Shown: positions 1 to 5,416, counted from the first letter of the stretch. The stretch is DNA of 6,073 bases from Lactobacillus sp. (GCA_031263385.1 JAISFX010000075.1:1-6073); one strand, 5' to 3'. Made by a program: numbers and translations. The notes: generated from the sequence alone by a model not told the origin.

Positions 1-1986
1 ATCATATCCTTGAATAGCCGAATTTTTATCTTCTTGCAAGTAAATATACGCGATGTATGCGCTTAATATTTTAGGGCCGGCGACAACAGAAAGCTCGGAA
101 TATTTGAGGTCAAAGTCACTGCGGTCAAGTCTGAAGCGGTAGTTGAGGTCAAGATATTCATGTGGGGTTGCATAAATGCGGCCAACGTAATCGCTGAAAT
201 TTGATTCTTTATCCACATCGTTACCAAAGGCATTGGGGTCATCTTTTTTGAAGCGGTAGCTTTGAGCAATGAAAGCCTGTGTTTGTCCCCAAGAGTTGCC
301 GTAAGAGCTCCAGTTTAAACCATAGCTGATGCGGCTGCCGGTGTCGTTACGGTCATAGCCAGGCATTCTGTCAAGGCTTAGGATGTTGGTGTCGTCAAGC
401 TCTTGATAGAGGCTGTCATCGTTCATGATTTTGTTGGGTTTGTTACCGCCGTTAGGGGCTGCAACAGCAACAATGGTTGGCTCTAATATTTGGCGGGTGT
501 CATTTGTTGCTTTTACGAAAGGAAGTTTCCATTCTAAACCAAGCTGAGGGAACATGCGCATGGCTGTGCCGTCATAGTTATCGCCATAGGCGTTTTGATA
601 TCCGTCGATATAATAAAAATCAGTTTTGTTTGAAAGCTGGAGCTTGTATTTTTCTCCAAAGCGACTGGTGTACGGCAAGACCCAAGAGTTTATGACAGAC
701 GCACGCTGGCTGGACGTGTCGTCTCCTTCGCGAAGGATAGAAGCAAAGTCAAGCTGTGTTTTAGCATAGCCACCAAAAGAGGTGGTGTCGCTGATGTTTT
801 CATATTGGAACATTGGCACGACATATGGCTTGTTGAGTTTGGGAAGGTTGGAGCTTATGAGTTTGTAGTAATATGCCTGAACAGATGCATAGTTACGATT
901 GTCAAAGCCTTCTATTTTGGCGTTAGAGGTTAGCCATGCGTCTTCGCGGTTTTCAAGGGTGAGGTCTTTTAAGTATGCGCCGTCAGTGGCGTAATTATAA
1001 TCTAATGTGGCGACCCAGTTGTTGTTTATTTCGTAACGGCCGTTAAGGTAGAGGTGTCCGCGGTTGCGGTCATTATCAGAATCGTTTAAAAAGCTACCTT
1101 CAAAATTTAGTTCGCCACTGTAAAAGTATTTGCGGTAAGATGCATCAAGAACGACGCCCTTGTCGGTGCTGAAAATGGGGCTTAAGACCATGTCTTCTTG
1201 GTCAGATATATCCCAAAAGTAACGAGGTTGGAATCCGGCACCAAGATAACTATTGCTGCGGATAGAAGGGGCAAGGAATCCTGAGCGTCTTTTTACGGTA
1301 GGGTCAGGATGAGAAAGAAATGGGGTGTAGAAAATCGGCGTGCCTTTTAGCTCAAGAAAGGCATTCTTATAGTTTACATTTTTGCCTTCGGCATCATGGA
1401 TTACTTCATGAGCCTTTAATTGCCACAAAGGGGACTGGCCTTCGCAGACGTCACAGGCAGTATAAATGGCGTTCTTCATGAGTTTGTCATTATTTTCTAG
1501 GCGGGTGACGCTTCTGGCAGCTAGGCGGCTTTTGTCTTTGAGGATTACTTTTATGTTTTGCATCTCTCCTTGAGACATTTGGTCTGATAGGACAACATAA
1601 TCAGAAAAAACAACGTTGCCGGTTTCTTCAAGCAAGACAACGTTGCCGACAGCGGTAATAATGTCTTCTTTTTGATTGTAGATGACCTTATCTGCCTTTA
1701 AGGTGAGGGTTTCGCGGATGATGTTGACATCTCCCTTAGCAGTTATGATGCCAAGTTCTTGGTCGTTTTCAACTTCGTCTGCGCTAAAGTGGATATCGAT
1801 GGTTTCTTCATTAATAGCCTTTTCCTTAGGGCCATAGTTCATAAAACTGGATATATCGCGGTTGTCATCATGATGAACAGAGGGCAAGGGAGTCACAAAT
1901 TTTGCGGCTTTCTCTGTTGATGCCGCAAGAGCAATGCCCGGGACCATTAAAAGGGTGGCAGCTGTAAATAAAAAACGGCGAATCAT
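1..1986 (-). CDS. lptD: LPS-assembly protein LptD (OstA/Imp), partial: C-terminus beyond left edge
   Basis: LptD is the outer-membrane beta-barrel that, with LptE, receives LPS from the periplasmic Lpt bridge and inserts it into the outer leaflet. Reading the minus strand from the ATG at 1986 gives 662 uninterrupted codons to the window edge. Alphaproteobacterial LptDs are usually somewhat over 700 residues, so perhaps 60-130 residues are missing. Residues 1-22 form a signal peptide (MIRR, hydrophobic core, ALA-A cleavage site). Residues about 57-170 are the OstA/LptA-like jellyroll. A CxxC pair at C178/C181, within TACDVC, precedes a PLWQLKA motif typical of the group. From about residue 230 the sequence alternates as a beta-barrel. 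It includes the strongly diagnostic LEP (501-503), PNGGN (511-515) and an MPGYDR-type block. The start overlaps the lptF stop as ATGA, with AAGG (1994-1997) 7 nt upstream, so the genes are probably translationally coupled. Identity is known from family motifs; essentiality is inferred. Confidence 0.96.
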   Translation of the reverse strand, partial: MIRRFLFTAATLLMVPGIALAASTEKAAKFVTPLPSVHHDDNRDISSFMNYGPKEKAINEETIDIHFSADEVENDQELGIITAKGDVNIIRETLTLKADKVIYNQKEDIITAVGNVVLLEETGNVVFSDYVVLSDQMSQGEMQNIKVILKDKSRLAARSVTRLENNDKLMKNAIYTACDVCEGQSPLWQLKAHEVIHDAEGKNVNYKNAFLELKGTPIFYTPFLSHPDPTVKRRSGFLAPSIRSNSYLGAGFQPRYFWDISDQEDMVLSPIFSTDKGVVLDASYRKYFYSGELNFEGSFLNDSDNDRNRGHLYLNGRYEINNNWVATLDYNYATDGAYLKDLTLENREDAWLTSNAKIEGFDNRNYASVQAYYYKLISSNLPKLNKPYVVPMFQYENISDTTSFGGYAKTQLDFASILREGDDTSSQRASVINSWVLPYTSRFGEKYKLQLSNKTDFYYIDGYQNAYGDNYDGTAMRMFPQLGLEWKLPFVKATNDTRQILEPTIVAVAAPNGGNKPNKIMNDDSLYQELDDTNILSLDRMPGYDRNDTGSRISYGLNWSSYGNSWGQTQAFIAQSYRFKKDDPNAFGNDVDKESNFSDYVGRIYATPHEYLDLNYRFRLDRSDFDLKYSELSVVAGPKILSAYIAYIYLQEDKNSAIQGYD

Positions 1987-3098
1987 GCAAAGACCTTTTG
2001 TCGTTTTTTGGCTTTATATGCCGGATTATAAAACAATAAGAAATAAAGAACAATTAATGTCGGGATGATTAGGTTTATGTACATTAATGGGATTAATGAC
2101 GAGTTTTTATTAGCCATGTTGGAGAAAGTTAAATCGCAAGCTTGGACAACAACCATTGAAGCGATGGCTATGGTAAGAATTTTGCCTTGTCCACGACGGT
2201 TAAAGTTGCCGACAATAAGGCCTGTGCAGCCAAGAAGGGCGAACAAAAGGTTGTAAAGCGGGTTAACAATTCTTTTGTGCGCTTCTACCAACCAACGGCG
2301 GATATCTTTGTCGCTGAGGTTGGGGTTGTTGGGCGCGTCTAAGAGCTCGGCCAGAGATTGTTCACGAGCCTCGGCCTCTTTCTCTTTTTTGGCAGTGGTT
2401 TTTCCGAAGTCTATGGAGTATCTGTCAAAAGAAAGAGATGAAAAGCTGGAATCGACTTTGTTGATTTCTTGTCTGGCGCCGTTGACCAAAATAATACGAG
2501 GGATATCGCCCACGTTTACAACACGACCTCTTTCGGCAGATATGGTGACTTTGGTTTTGGGGTCTCTTTCATCATTAACAAGAATACCGGATATTGAGCC
2601 GTCTTTTTCTTGAGAGGTGATGAATATAGTCAGGCCCAGCTCTAGATATGTAAATTCTCCTTCGCGGAACAGGAGGTGGGTAAGGTCATTTTTGACCTGC
2701 CATTCAAGGTCGTTAAAGGCGCGCTCAGCTCTGGGAATAGCGACGCTGTTTATGTAAAAACTGAAAAGGCTTAGCAAAAGACCAACAAGGATTATTGGCT
2801 TTGCAGTCCGAAAAGGGGCGATGCCGGCAGATTTTATGACGATAAGCTCGCGGTCTGAAAGCATGCGGTTAAAGACGAACAGAGCGGCAATAAAAATGGC
2901 GATAGGAGAGAGAATTATGAACAAGCGAGGCATCAGAAGAGAGGTCATCTGAATGAAGAACGACAAGGGTAAACCCTTGTTGGTGACCAGTTCCACAAAC
3001 CTTAAAGACTGTGTAAGCCAAAGTATCGACATTAGTGAGAAGGTCACCAAAAGAAAGCCGACGAGAATCTGTTTTACTATGTATTTGTTCAATTTCAT
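1983..3098 (-). CDS. lptF: LPS export ABC transporter permease LptF (YjgP/YjgQ family)
   Basis: LptF is an inner-membrane half of the LptB2FG transporter, which extracts LPS and pushes it onto the LptC-LptA-LptD bridge. The 371-residue length is normal for the family. Six membrane segments can be seen at about 12-33, 57-78, 99-121, 279-297, 306-326 and 336-357. The large soluble segment 125-270 between the third and fourth is the periplasmic jellyroll. The cytoplasmic coupling-helix motif SDRELIVIKSAGIAP (81-95) contacts LptB, and AHKRIVNPLYNLLFALLG (273-290) is another family signature. WLTQSLRF near residues 27-34 favours LptF over LptG. No clear Shine-Dalgarno sequence precedes the ATG, but the N-terminus fits the family, so this start is kept. 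It is the first gene of a minus-strand operon with lptD. lptG, normally next in alphaproteobacteria, is not here, so LptF's partner must be encoded elsewhere or replaced by a second LptF. Confidence 0.94.
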   Translation of the reverse strand: MKLNKYIVKQILVGFLLVTFSLMSILWLTQSLRFVELVTNKGLPLSFFIQMTSLLMPRLFIILSPIAIFIAALFVFNRMLSDRELIVIKSAGIAPFRTAKPIILVGLLLSLFSFYINSVAIPRAERAFNDLEWQVKNDLTHLLFREGEFTYLELGLTIFITSQEKDGSISGILVNDERDPKTKVTISAERGRVVNVGDIPRIILVNGARQEINKVDSSFSSLSFDRYSIDFGKTTAKKEKEAEAREQSLAELLDAPNNPNLSDKDIRRWLVEAHKRIVNPLYNLLFALLGCTGLIVGNFNRRGQGKILTIAIASMVVVQACDLTFSNMANKNSSLIPLMYINLIIPTLIVLYFLLFYNPAYKAKKRQKVFA

Positions 3099-3145
3099 GG
3101 AGCGGATTGTAATAAAACTTTAATCAAGAGTCCAGTGATTTATTA

Positions 3146-3174
3146 TTGTTTTAGAGACATTTCGGTGGTATAAT
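3146..3174 (+). promoter_or_regulatory. Sigma-70-type promoter for the 3211 gene
   Basis: A -35 box TTGTTT (3146-3151), a 17-bp spacer and a perfect TATAAT (3169-3174) predict transcription starting near 3181, giving a leader of about 30 nt before the ATG at 3211. It lies in the 112-bp divergent region shared with lptF; I could not identify an equally good promoter for lptF on the other strand. Confidence 0.7.
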
Positions 3175-3199
3175 TCTCTCAAGTTTAACCTATTGTTGC

Positions 3200-3203
3200 G
3201 GGG
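3200..3203 (+). promoter_or_regulatory. Ribosome binding site deciding the 3211 start
   Basis: GGGG stands 7 nt before the ATG at 3211. The in-frame TTG at 3193 would lie only about 12 nt after the predicted transcription start and has no such site, so the ATG is preferred. Confidence 0.55.
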
Positions 3204-3210
3204 CAGAAAT

Positions 3211-4482
3211 ATGGCCAGAGATAAATATAAAGAAGAGATGGAAAAAGATGTGGATGACTATCTTGAAAAAGGTGCTGATGGTAGTGTTGTGTCTGATGTG
3301 CGAAATGATAAAAAGCCTGGGGATGAAACATTTATACCGCTGTTGAGAGCCAAAGAAAAGCAACAAGAAAGTTTGGCAGCAGAGGTTGCAAACATTATTT
3401 CTGAAATTCAACAAGGAATAAACAAGTTTAAGCTCAATGTAGAATCCAAAGAGACAGGAAAAGTCGAGGAAGATGTTTGTATATCAAGGCTTGAGTTGGC
3501 TAAGCTTGAAATCTCTGAGGATATAGAGGCTATCAAAGATAAAATTGCGGCAGGTGGAAGAGAAAACCACTTTCCCAAGGTTAGCAACATAATAAAAACT
3601 CCTGCCGGCAGCGGTGGAGGATATGATGAAGAACAGCTAGAAGAAGAAAAGCCAATGACGCTTTATGATGCGTATAAAGAGGCATCTGAAATCAAAAAGA
3701 ATCCGGAATCAGCGGAAGAAGGTGCTGTTAAAAAGCAAAAAATGCCTGCTAAAGATTATAAATATCAGAGTGAGGAATATGAAATTGCAGTGAATAAGTT
3801 TCAAAAAAACAGCAAGGTTGATAAAAAAGCGCCAGCAGCAACTGTGGTAATAAAAAAACCAAAGATAAATGCCAATACCCAAGCGACGCCTGTGTCTGTC
3901 GTTAAAGAACAAACTATTGCTAAAAAACAGGTTATGCCAAAATCAGCAGCTAAGGAAGCTGTTGCTCCGGCACAAAAACAAGCTGAGAAGAAGAAATCTT
4001 TTTGGCAGAGATGGATATCTTCATCTCAGGAAAAAAGAGCTAAAAAAGCCGCAGCAGCACAGGTCAGGAAAGAAGAGCATATCAAGAGGAAGCAACGCGA
4101 GCTGATGCTTAGGAAAAGATATAAAAAATGGTTGGATATTAGAGAGAAAAGACTGGCCGCAGAAAAAGAACAGCAAAAATTGATTAATGACAAGCTGGAT
4201 ATTTTAAGCGGAGTTAAGCAAGCGCCAAAGACCAATCAGAAGCCAAAGCCAATTGAGGCAAAAGAAGGGAAAAGAATCGAGATGAAGCCGAGAGTTTCTA
4301 CAAGAAATTCAGCAGAGAGCTCAGCAGAGAAATCAGAAGGCAAGCTTGGTAAAAAAATAAAGATGAAAGTTGATAAAAACGCCAAGTCTAAAGCTAATAA
4401 GGGCGAAAAGCCTGCGGGCAAAAAGGTTCAGATGAACCCTGCGGTGATGAAAGCCAGAGCCGGAGGCAGGGGCGCCGCATAG
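3211..4482 (+). CDS. Lys/Ala/Glu-rich coiled-coil protein of unknown function
   Basis: I do not recognise this 423-residue protein. It has no signal peptide, no membrane segment and a single cysteine (C90). The N-terminal third is acidic and helical (an MARDKYKEEMEKDVDDYLEK-type start). Residues about 125-260 are low-complexity and rich in Lys, Pro, Ala and Glu. An aromatic patch FWQRW (264-268) leads into a very basic helix at about 270-332, full of KK, RK and Ala runs, which should form a coiled coil or bind nucleic acid or acidic surfaces. The tail is again disordered and basic and ends in a Gly/Arg/Ala stretch. The ATG at 3211 is chosen over the TTG at 3193 because GGGG precedes it. The gene stands alone between its own promoter and terminator, divergent from lptF, where many alphaproteobacteria carry pepA. 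Such composition is seen in scaffold, envelope-tether and nucleoid-type proteins, but no function can be assigned. That it is a real gene is well supported by its length and flanking signals. Confidence 0.85.
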   Translation: MARDKYKEEMEKDVDDYLEKGADGSVVSDVRNDKKPGDETFIPLLRAKEKQQESLAAEVANIISEIQQGINKFKLNVESKETGKVEEDVCISRLELAKLEISEDIEAIKDKIAAGGRENHFPKVSNIIKTPAGSGGGYDEEQLEEEKPMTLYDAYKEASEIKKNPESAEEGAVKKQKMPAKDYKYQSEEYEIAVNKFQKNSKVDKKAPAATVVIKKPKINANTQATPVSVVKEQTIAKKQVMPKSAAKEAVAPAQKQAEKKKSFWQRWISSSQEKRAKKAAAAQVRKEEHIKRKQRELMLRKRYKKWLDIREKRLAAEKEQQKLINDKLDILSGVKQAPKTNQKPKPIEAKEGKRIEMKPRVSTRNSAESSAEKSEGKLGKKIKMKVDKNAKSKANKGEKPAGKKVQMNPAVMKARAGGRGAA

Positions 4483-4510
4483 GCCTTAAAAAAACAAGAA
4501 TCGACAATGA

Positions 4511-4535
4511 AGCGTGCTTTAAGGCGCGCTTTTTT
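4511..4535 (+). terminator. Rho-independent terminator of the 3211-4482 gene
   Basis: A 7-bp stem AGCGTGC/GCGCGCT with one G-T wobble (4511-4517 with 4524-4530) closes a 6-nt loop TTTAAG and is followed by a T run ending at 4535. It lies 28 nt after the stop codon. Its core TGCTTTAAGGC resembles the TTTAG-loop hairpin at 4688-4702 further down. Confidence 0.82.
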
Positions 4536-4553
4536 GTGGGTAACACACAAGCG

Positions 4554-4566
4554 AATCGAAAAAATC
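4554..4566 (+). repeat. 13-mer direct repeat AATCGAAAAAATC, copy 1
   Basis: AATCGAAAAAATC occurs here and again exactly at 4726-4738. In both cases it begins after exactly 23 intervening nt from the end of a hairpin (4511-4530 and 4688-4702). A related CTCGAAAAATTCG lies at 5027-5039 in the next unit. Confidence 0.6.
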
Positions 4567-4595
4567 TTGACAGAAGCGGATTTGATAAATATGTT
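4567..4595 (+). promoter_or_regulatory. Candidate sigma-70 promoter
   Basis: TTGACA (4567-4572), a 17-bp spacer and TATGTT (4590-4595, 4 of 6 matches) would start a transcript near 4602 that runs into the first hairpin unit. Sequence match only; there is a competing perfect TATAAT at 4633-4638. Confidence 0.4.
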
Positions 4596-4632
4596 GATGG
4601 CAATTAAATTCTATTCTGATAATCATCGTTTT

Positions 4633-4638
4633 TATAAT
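4633..4638 (+). promoter_or_regulatory. Candidate -10 box upstream of unit 1
   Basis: A perfect TATAAT lies about 23 bp before the first hairpin of unit 1, but no good -35 box is at the right distance. The stretch GTTTTTATAATTATAC around it resembles GGTTTTAAATGGTATTTAC upstream of unit 2, so it may be a shared promoter region. Confidence 0.35.
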
Positions 4639-4660
4639 TATACGCATACAACGTGGCCAT

Positions 4661-4702
4661 ACAACCTTAAAGTTGTCCTCTCATGCCCTTGCTTTAGGCA
4701 AG
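4661..4702 (+). ncRNA. Unit 1 two-hairpin module
   Basis: Hairpin 1 is ACAAC/GTTGT (4661-4665 with 4672-4676, loop CTTAAA). An 11-nt linker CCTCTCATGCC follows. Hairpin 2 is CTTGC/GCAAG (4688-4692 with 4698-4702) with loop TTTAG. The same architecture with the same 11-nt linker length recurs at 4965-5003, where the arms of hairpin 2 differ but remain complementary. That pattern favours a conserved RNA (or single-stranded DNA) structure. Function is unknown: a small-RNA 5' domain or a leader of the small ORF at 4749 are both possible. Confidence 0.5.
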
Positions 4703-4725
4703 TAATATAAAACAAACGTGCAAAT

Positions 4726-4738
4726 AATCGAAAAAATC
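4726..4738 (+). repeat. 13-mer direct repeat AATCGAAAAAATC, copy 2
   Basis: Exact copy of the 13-mer at 4554-4566. It lies between hairpin 2 of unit 1 and the small ORF at 4749. Confidence 0.6.
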
Positions 4739-4748
4739 GTTATTGCCT

Positions 4749-4850
4749 ATGAAAACATTAAGAACCCGCCGTTTTTCTACTAACTCTCCTCCGCGTAATG
4801 TTGAGGTTAGCAGAACAAACGACGAAAAAAATGGAAAAAGGACATTTTGA
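4749..4850 (+). CDS. Possible 33-residue small protein, unit 1
   Basis: This 33-codon ORF begins MKTLRTRRF and contains TNSPPRN at residues 11-17. The product is basic and polar with no membrane segment. There is no good Shine-Dalgarno sequence, so translation is doubtful. What supports it is the ORF at 5047-5148, also exactly 33 residues, at the same place in the related unit. It shares the ATGAAAA start (MK-x-L), and CTAACnnnCCTCC falls in the same reading frame in both, giving an Asn-x-Pro-Pro motif. I do not recognise the family. The alternative is that both ORFs are accidental within a non-coding RNA. Confidence 0.3.
   Translation: MKTLRTRRFSTNSPPRNVEVSRTNDEKNGKRTF
4780..4810 (+). other. 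Hairpin inside the first small ORF
   Basis: CTAAC (4780-4784) pairs with GTTAG (4806-4810), with an inner CTC/GAG pairing, and holds CCTCC in the enclosed region. CCTCC is the anti-Shine-Dalgarno core of 16S rRNA, a motif used by some alphaproteobacterial small RNAs to bind mRNA leaders. In unit 2 the matching CTAACnnnCCTCC is at 5075-5087 and a GTTAG lies at 5165-5169. Confidence 0.3.
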
Positions 4851-4896
4851 CACCGGACACGCAAATTTGAGTAAATAAAATCAGCGAAAGGTTTTT

Positions 4897-4949
4897 CCTA
4901 TTGATATCGCAAATCTCTCAGCTAGGAGCAAAGAGACTTTATCAGTAGG
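4897..4949. other. Long imperfect hairpin between the two units
   Basis: The outer stem CCTATTGAT (4897-4905) pairs with ATCAGTAGG (4941-4949) with one G-T pair. The inner stem AAATCTCT (4911-4918) pairs with AGAGAcTTT (4932-4940) with one bulge, and a small GCT/AGC cap (4921-4923 with 4927-4929) closes it. Four Ts and AAAT follow, too short a run for a typical terminator, though it could end the unit 1 transcript. Confidence 0.5.
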
Positions 4950-4964
4950 TTTTAAATGGTATTT

Positions 4965-5003
4965 ACAACTTTGTTGTCTTCTTATGCACTCATTTTAGAT
5001 GAG
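4965..5003 (+). ncRNA. Unit 2 two-hairpin module
   Basis: Hairpin 1 is ACAAC/GTTGT (4965-4969 with 4973-4977, loop TTT). The 11-nt linker CTTCTTATGCA matches the unit 1 linker at 8 of 11 positions. Hairpin 2 is CTCAT/ATGAG (4989-4993 with 4999-5003) with the same TTTAG loop as unit 1. Three of the five pairs in hairpin 2 differ from unit 1 and all three changes are compensated. The module lies 43 nt before the ATG of the second small ORF, against 46 nt in unit 1. Confidence 0.5.
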
Positions 5004-5019
5004 GTAATTTAATAAGCCG

Positions 5020-5048
5020 TTGACACTCGAAAAATTCGAAAAGCTTAT
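5020..5048 (+). promoter_or_regulatory. Candidate promoter with consensus -35
   Basis: TTGACA (5020-5025) with a 17-bp spacer faces GCTTAT (5043-5048, only 3 of 6). If used, transcription would begin near 5055 inside the second small ORF and yield an RNA of about 270 nt ending at the terminator at 5279-5328. Weak -10, so uncertain. Confidence 0.25.
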
Positions 5049-5148
5049 GAAAAATTTAGATAACCATCAAAATTCTAACGGACCTCCCAGCAAAAATAAG
5101 AGCGAAGTAAGAATAGAGATGAGAAAAGAAGCAAACGAAGCAAGTTAA
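5047..5148 (+). CDS. Possible 33-residue small protein, unit 2
   Basis: A 33-codon ORF starting MKNLDNHQN, with SNGPPSKN at residues 10-17 and a charged, Lys/Glu/Arg-rich C-terminal half. It is polar with no membrane segment or cysteine. It parallels the ORF at 4749-4850 in length, position after the hairpin module, MK-x-L start and the Asn-x-Pro-Pro codons. The upstream sequence offers only a weak GAAAAG as a ribosome site. Beyond the Pro-Pro region the two peptides diverge. Function is unknown, and a non-coding explanation is equally possible. Confidence 0.3.
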   Translation: MKNLDNHQNSNGPPSKNKSEVRIEMRKEANEAS

Positions 5149-5181
5149 ACCGTGTAAAAAAAAAGTTAGGTGAATGACTTT

Positions 5182-5205
5182 CTGCCCCTAAAAGGATATG
5201 GGGAG
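5182..5205 (+). other. GC-rich hairpin followed by TTTT
   Basis: CT-g-CCCC (5182-5188, one bulged G) pairs with GGGGAG (5200-5205), followed by TTTTAAATT. It is terminator-like but with a short T run. Its place after the second small ORF parallels the hairpin plus TTTTAAAT that ends unit 1. Confidence 0.4.
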
Positions 5206-5278
5206 TTTTAAATTGTTTAGCATTTCTCGGTGCGCTTTATTGCCGGAAAATGTAATCTAATTTTTGTAAAATTTACTT

Positions 5279-5328
5279 AAGACTGCTATCAAAGCCCTCG
5301 AGAAGGGTATCGATAGCAGTCTTTTTTT
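5279..5328 (+). terminator. Strong compound Rho-independent terminator
   Basis: A perfect 12-bp stem AAGACTGCTATC/GATAGCAGTCTT (5279-5290 with 5312-5323) encloses a second small hairpin, CCCT/AGGG (5295-5298 with 5304-5307). A run of seven Ts (5322-5328) follows. No conventional gene lies upstream between this and the terminator at 4511-4535, so it probably ends a small-RNA or small-ORF transcript. It also insulates the hydC-like operon from read-through. Confidence 0.88.
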
Positions 5329-5351
5329 GTTTTAAATCGGATGGCTTGTTT

Positions 5352-5370
5352 GATAGTGATAATCGTTATC
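5352..5370. promoter_or_regulatory. Fur box (ferric uptake regulator site)
   Basis: The 19-bp sequence GATAGTGATAATCGTTATC matches the classical Fur box consensus GATAATGATAATCATTATC at 17 of 19 positions. It lies 136 bp before the hydC-like start and just after the strong terminator, so it most likely regulates the right-hand operon. Iron control of a gene set encoding iron-sulfur proteins is sensible. Alphaproteobacteria may instead use Irr or a Mur-type Fur at similar sites. Confidence 0.7.
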
Positions 5371-5416
5371 AACTAAAAGTTTGAAAAAAAGGAAAATTTT
5401 CACGAATAGATTCTTT

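Larger units (their letters stand above)
4536..5278. other. Long region without a conventional gene, containing two related structured units
   Basis: This stretch lies between two terminators and has no ORF with convincing protein-family content. It holds several promoter-like boxes, three TTGACA hexamers (4567, 4847, 5020), two related hairpin modules each followed by a 33-codon ORF, a long hairpin at 4897-4949, and a smaller GC hairpin at 5182-5205. The strong terminator at its right end implies that something inside is transcribed to the right. I see no tRNA, tmRNA, RNase P RNA, SRP RNA or known riboswitch core. Confidence 0.7.

Noticed and set aside
477..695. Plus-strand 72-codon ORF inside lptD
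   Set aside because: Antisense shadow of the clearly coding lptD barrel region, with no ribosome site or family match.
2275..2613. Plus-strand 112-codon ORF inside lptF
   Set aside because: Antisense shadow of the lptF periplasmic domain, whose protein motifs are certain.
3145..3161. Another TTTAG-loop hairpin at ATTGTTTTAGAGACAT
   Set aside because: It shares 11 nt with the 5458 hairpin, but the arms do not pair (only TGT/ACA), and the sequence is explained as the -35 region of the 3211 promoter.
3193..3210. TTG start extending the 3211 gene by 6 residues
   Set aside because: Too close to the predicted transcription start and lacks a ribosome site; the ATG at 3211 has GGGG 7 nt upstream.
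4617..4635. Second Fur-box-like sequence around GATAATCATC
   Set aside because: Only about 13 of 19 positions match the consensus with one good half; this is near background in AT-rich DNA.
4507..4710. 67-codon plus-strand ORF starting MKRALRRAF
   Set aside because: Its beginning lies inside the terminator hairpin and T run, there is no ribosome site, and the product has no recognisable content. Its last 16 residues are discussed only as an alternative reading of the hairpin module.
4911..4940. Riboswitch-like CTCTCAG (glycine) or, on the other strand, CTGAGA (thiamine) motif
   Set aside because: The remaining conserved core of either aptamer is missing, and the sequence is better explained as part of the long hairpin.
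4661..5003. CRISPR array or IS200/IS605 transposon ends as an explanation for the hairpins
   Set aside because: Only two units, no constant repeat of CRISPR length, no transposase, and the hairpin arms are not conserved in sequence as transposon ends would be.
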